From the NCBI GenBank assembly GCA_028289305.1, contig JANQQO010000229.1, positions 1 through 6,086 on the forward strand: DNA of 6,086 nucleotides. Direction: 5' to 3'. The notes beneath the pieces were generated by a model. The model had not been told where the DNA came from, searched no databases, and worked only from the letters and a program-made list of their open reading frames with translations. The position numbers and the translations under genes were made by a program. Every line of letters begins with the position of its first letter. Within the stretch, counting starts at the first letter, position 1. The stretch comes from Rickettsiales bacterium. GTDB taxonomy: Bacteria > Pseudomonadota > Alphaproteobacteria > Rickettsiales > JANQQO01. This document shows, piece by piece, positions 4,601 through 6,086 of this stretch.

Positions 4601-5137
4601 ATGAGTAGCATCAATAGCTATGGCGAATATGACGTCTCTACGGAGTCGCATTTCAGCCGTGATGACGAAGGCCACACGGTATTTTATCCCTGGAAAGTCA
4701 TGGGAAGCGGCCGCATCATCCCAGATGCCGCCACCCAAACCCGCATTCGCCATTTCATGAATTTTCACCACAAAATCTTCGTAGCCACATTGCTGGGTTT
4801 AAGCTTGCTCAGCCTTCCAGAATACTGGGGCATTATGCTCGCGGCGTTTTTGGGTCTCATGGCGTGGTATATGCTCGGCATCCACCATCTCTGCCGCAAT
4901 TTACCCTCAGCACCGGCCAAATCCTTAACACTTGAAGGCTGCATCCACTCCGCAGAAACCGAATCCCTGCCCATGCTATGGCTATGGTGTATCGGCGCGG
5001 CATTCGCCGCTATCAGCGGTTTCTTCATCTATCAATGGATCGGAGATGTGCCCGTTGGCATCATTCTTGGCACCTTTTTCGGCACCCTCACCCTGGTCAC
5101 ACTTGGCATGATCGCCTTCCGCCTCAGCCACCGGTAA
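4601..5137 (+). CDS. Four-helix membrane protein of unknown function
   Basis: The product is 178 residues. A soluble N-terminus (1-55) carries FYPWKVMGSGRIIPDAATQ (residues 28-46), a 'FYPWG..G.G..lp' pattern I associate with conserved uncharacterised membrane proteins of proteobacteria. Four hydrophobic segments follow (about 58-73, 76-95, 123-144 and 150-172), arranged as two hairpins separated by a polar stretch with Cys98 and Cys114. The start at 4601 is supported by AGGGAG (4590-4595) with a 5-base spacer. An in-frame ATG at 4529 lacks a ribosome binding site, lies only about 9 bases from the expected transcription start, and would add 24 basic residues. It is divergent from the 68-residue gene and convergent with the thiamine-diphosphate enzyme gene, with 19 bases between stops. 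No function is assigned. Confidence 0.78.
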   Translation: MSSINSYGEYDVSTESHFSRDDEGHTVFYPWKVMGSGRIIPDAATQTRIRHFMNFHHKIFVATLLGLSLLSLPEYWGIMLAAFLGLMAWYMLGIHHLCRNLPSAPAKSLTLEGCIHSAETESLPMLWLWCIGAAFAAISGFFIYQWIGDVPVGIILGTFFGTLTLVTLGMIAFRLSHR

Positions 5138-5156
5138 TTCTTAAACTGAGAGCTAT

Positions 5157-6086
5157 TTACAGCTCCTCCAAAGACTTTCCGGCGATAATATCCCGAATAT
5201 CGGTCTTTAGGTGCAACAGCGCCGGCCCATCATGCGCGAGCGCCTCTTTCAGCGCGGGGGCAAATTCGTCTGTCTTCGCCACGGTAAAGCTGGAGCAATT
5301 GGGATAGGCCGCTGCCAACGCTGCAAAATCTGGGTTGGTGAGCTTGAGCCCTTCGGCATTATCACTCCCCTCTTTCACATTATGCATATAAATCGTGCCG
5401 TAATAATTATTGTTGGAGAGTATCACCTTAATCGCCACATTCTCATGCAGCGCCGTGCCGAGTGCGGCCGGGCCGGTCATCAAAAACCCACCATCCCCAA
5501 CAAACACAATCACCTGCCGCTGTGGGAAAGCCAGCTTCGCACCCAGTGCTGCCGGCACGCCATACCCCATCGCACCATTTATCGGCGCTAGCTGCGTGCC
5601 TACTTGCGAGAAAGGATAGCCCGCTTGCGGCCACGTCGCAAAATTACCTGCATCGGTAATGATAATACTATCCTCCGCCACCTCTGCTACGAGTTCTTTC
5701 ACCACTTCTGCCATATCCACAGCACCCTTGGCTGTACCTTCCGGCGCCTGCATAAACGCCATCTGCGCATCATGATGTCCTGCCACCCAGGCTGCTTGCG
5801 CTTCGGAAATCGTATATTCCTTTTCTACCAACGCCTCTAGCACTGGCGCAATATCCGCTACTACCGCAACCTCCGGCGCATAAAGCGAATGTGCCACTGT
5901 TTCCGCATCCGGATACACGCTGAGCAATGTCTTGCCCTCCAATAAATCCGGCTTAAACCCACGCGTTGTCTCTTGATTCATGCGGTGCCCCAGGCTGACG
6001 ATGAGATCCGCCTCATCCCAAGCACGCACCACCTGCGACGCATGGGCAAGCCCCAAATTACCCACATAATTCGGGTGATCATGCGG
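5157..6086 (-). CDS. Thiamine-diphosphate-dependent enzyme, acetolactate-synthase-like, C-terminal part (5' end outside window)
   Basis: The frame is open from the right edge (PHDHPNYVGNLG...) to the TAA at 5157-5159, giving 309 residues, so roughly the N-terminal 40% of a usual 540-600 residue enzyme is missing. The first ~110 residues fit the central TPP_enzyme_M domain; the rest is the C-terminal pyrophosphate-binding domain. The diphosphate/Mg site is complete: GDGGFLMTG (197-205) followed by LSNNNYYG (223-230), the GDG...NN signature. GAMGYGVPAALGAKLA (171-186) is the usual stretch before it. TDAGNFATWPQAG and NNNYYGTIYMHN resemble the broad proteobacterial 'thiamine pyrophosphate-binding protein' group related to acetolactate synthase, sulfoacetaldehyde acetyltransferase and benzoylformate decarboxylase. 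The exact substrate cannot be read from this half. A GTG at 6063-6065 is in frame but is internal, since homologous sequence continues upstream to the edge. Confidence 0.88.
   Translation of the reverse strand, partial: PHDHPNYVGNLGLAHASQVVRAWDEADLIVSLGHRMNQETTRGFKPDLLEGKTLLSVYPDAETVAHSLYAPEVAVVADIAPVLEALVEKEYTISEAQAAWVAGHHDAQMAFMQAPEGTAKGAVDMAEVVKELVAEVAEDSIIITDAGNFATWPQAGYPFSQVGTQLAPINGAMGYGVPAALGAKLAFPQRQVIVFVGDGGFLMTGPAALGTALHENVAIKVILSNNNYYGTIYMHNVKEGSDNAEGLKLTNPDFAALAAAYPNCSSFTVAKTDEFAPALKEALAHDGPALLHLKTDIRDIIAGKSLEEL

Noticed and set aside
5150..5165. GAGCT/AGCTC hairpin between the convergent genes as a bidirectional terminator
   Set aside because: The stem is just 5 bp with a 6-base loop, overlaps the stop codon of the enzyme gene and has no T-tract on either side.
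6063..6065. GTG as start of the thiamine-diphosphate enzyme
   Set aside because: The frame stays open to the window edge with family-like sequence (PHDHPNY), and a start here would remove the N-terminal domain.
1..6086. tRNA, rRNA or CRISPR array
   Set aside because: No cloverleaf-like set of stems, no rRNA-like conserved stretch and no regularly spaced short repeats were seen on either strand.

Overview
The window looks like chromosomal DNA from a Gram-negative proteobacterium. It encodes two outer-membrane-type proteins with C-terminal aromatic residues, several proteins with Sec signal peptides, and genes preceded by strong AGGAGG-type ribosome binding sites. The family and codon flavour would suit an alphaproteobacterium, but the taxon cannot be fixed from 6 kb. 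Most of the window is roughly 53-67% GC in lines I counted by hand. The block at about 2390-3870 is nearer 40%, which makes it a compositional island.

Layout. (1) Bases 3-527 on the + strand are the 3' end of an outer-membrane beta-barrel gene. (2) Bases 534-2317 on the - strand are a four-gene metal-handling operon, convergent with gene 1. In transcription order it encodes a Cys/His-rich exported protein, an exported outer-membrane-like protein, a periplasmic MerP-like HMA protein with a CxxC site, and a MerT-like inner-membrane protein with a Cys-Cys pair. No merR or merA is present, so the metal is unknown. A consensus TATAAT sits so close to the first ATG that the transcript may be leaderless. 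(3) Bases 2432-3783 on the - strand are a two-gene low-GC unit encoding a DUF350 four-helix membrane protein and a membrane-anchored trypsin-like serine protease, overlapping by ATGA. (4) Bases 3952-4158 on the - strand encode a 68-residue double-spanning membrane protein with its own promoter and a strong intrinsic terminator. (5) Bases 4159-4600 are a divergent regulatory region. (6) Bases 4601-5137 on the + strand encode a four-helix membrane protein of unknown function. (7) Bases 5157-6086 on the - strand are the C-terminal part of a thiamine-diphosphate enzyme of the acetolactate-synthase-like superfamily, running off the window.

The most unusual structure is an exact 23-bp direct repeat at 2363-2385 and 3872-3894, bracketing the protease/DUF350 unit. 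At the right-hand copy the repeat is the 3' arm and T-tract of a complete terminator. At the left-hand copy the other stem arm is missing. Together with the GC drop, this suggests that a 1.5-kb protease/DUF350 cassette was inserted or duplicated at a terminator between the small membrane-protein gene and the metal operon.

How the genes may work together: the metal operon appears to supply one protein for each envelope compartment (outer membrane, periplasm, inner membrane), plus a metal-binding accessory. The protease/DUF350 pair looks like a separate envelope-associated module whose substrate is unknown.
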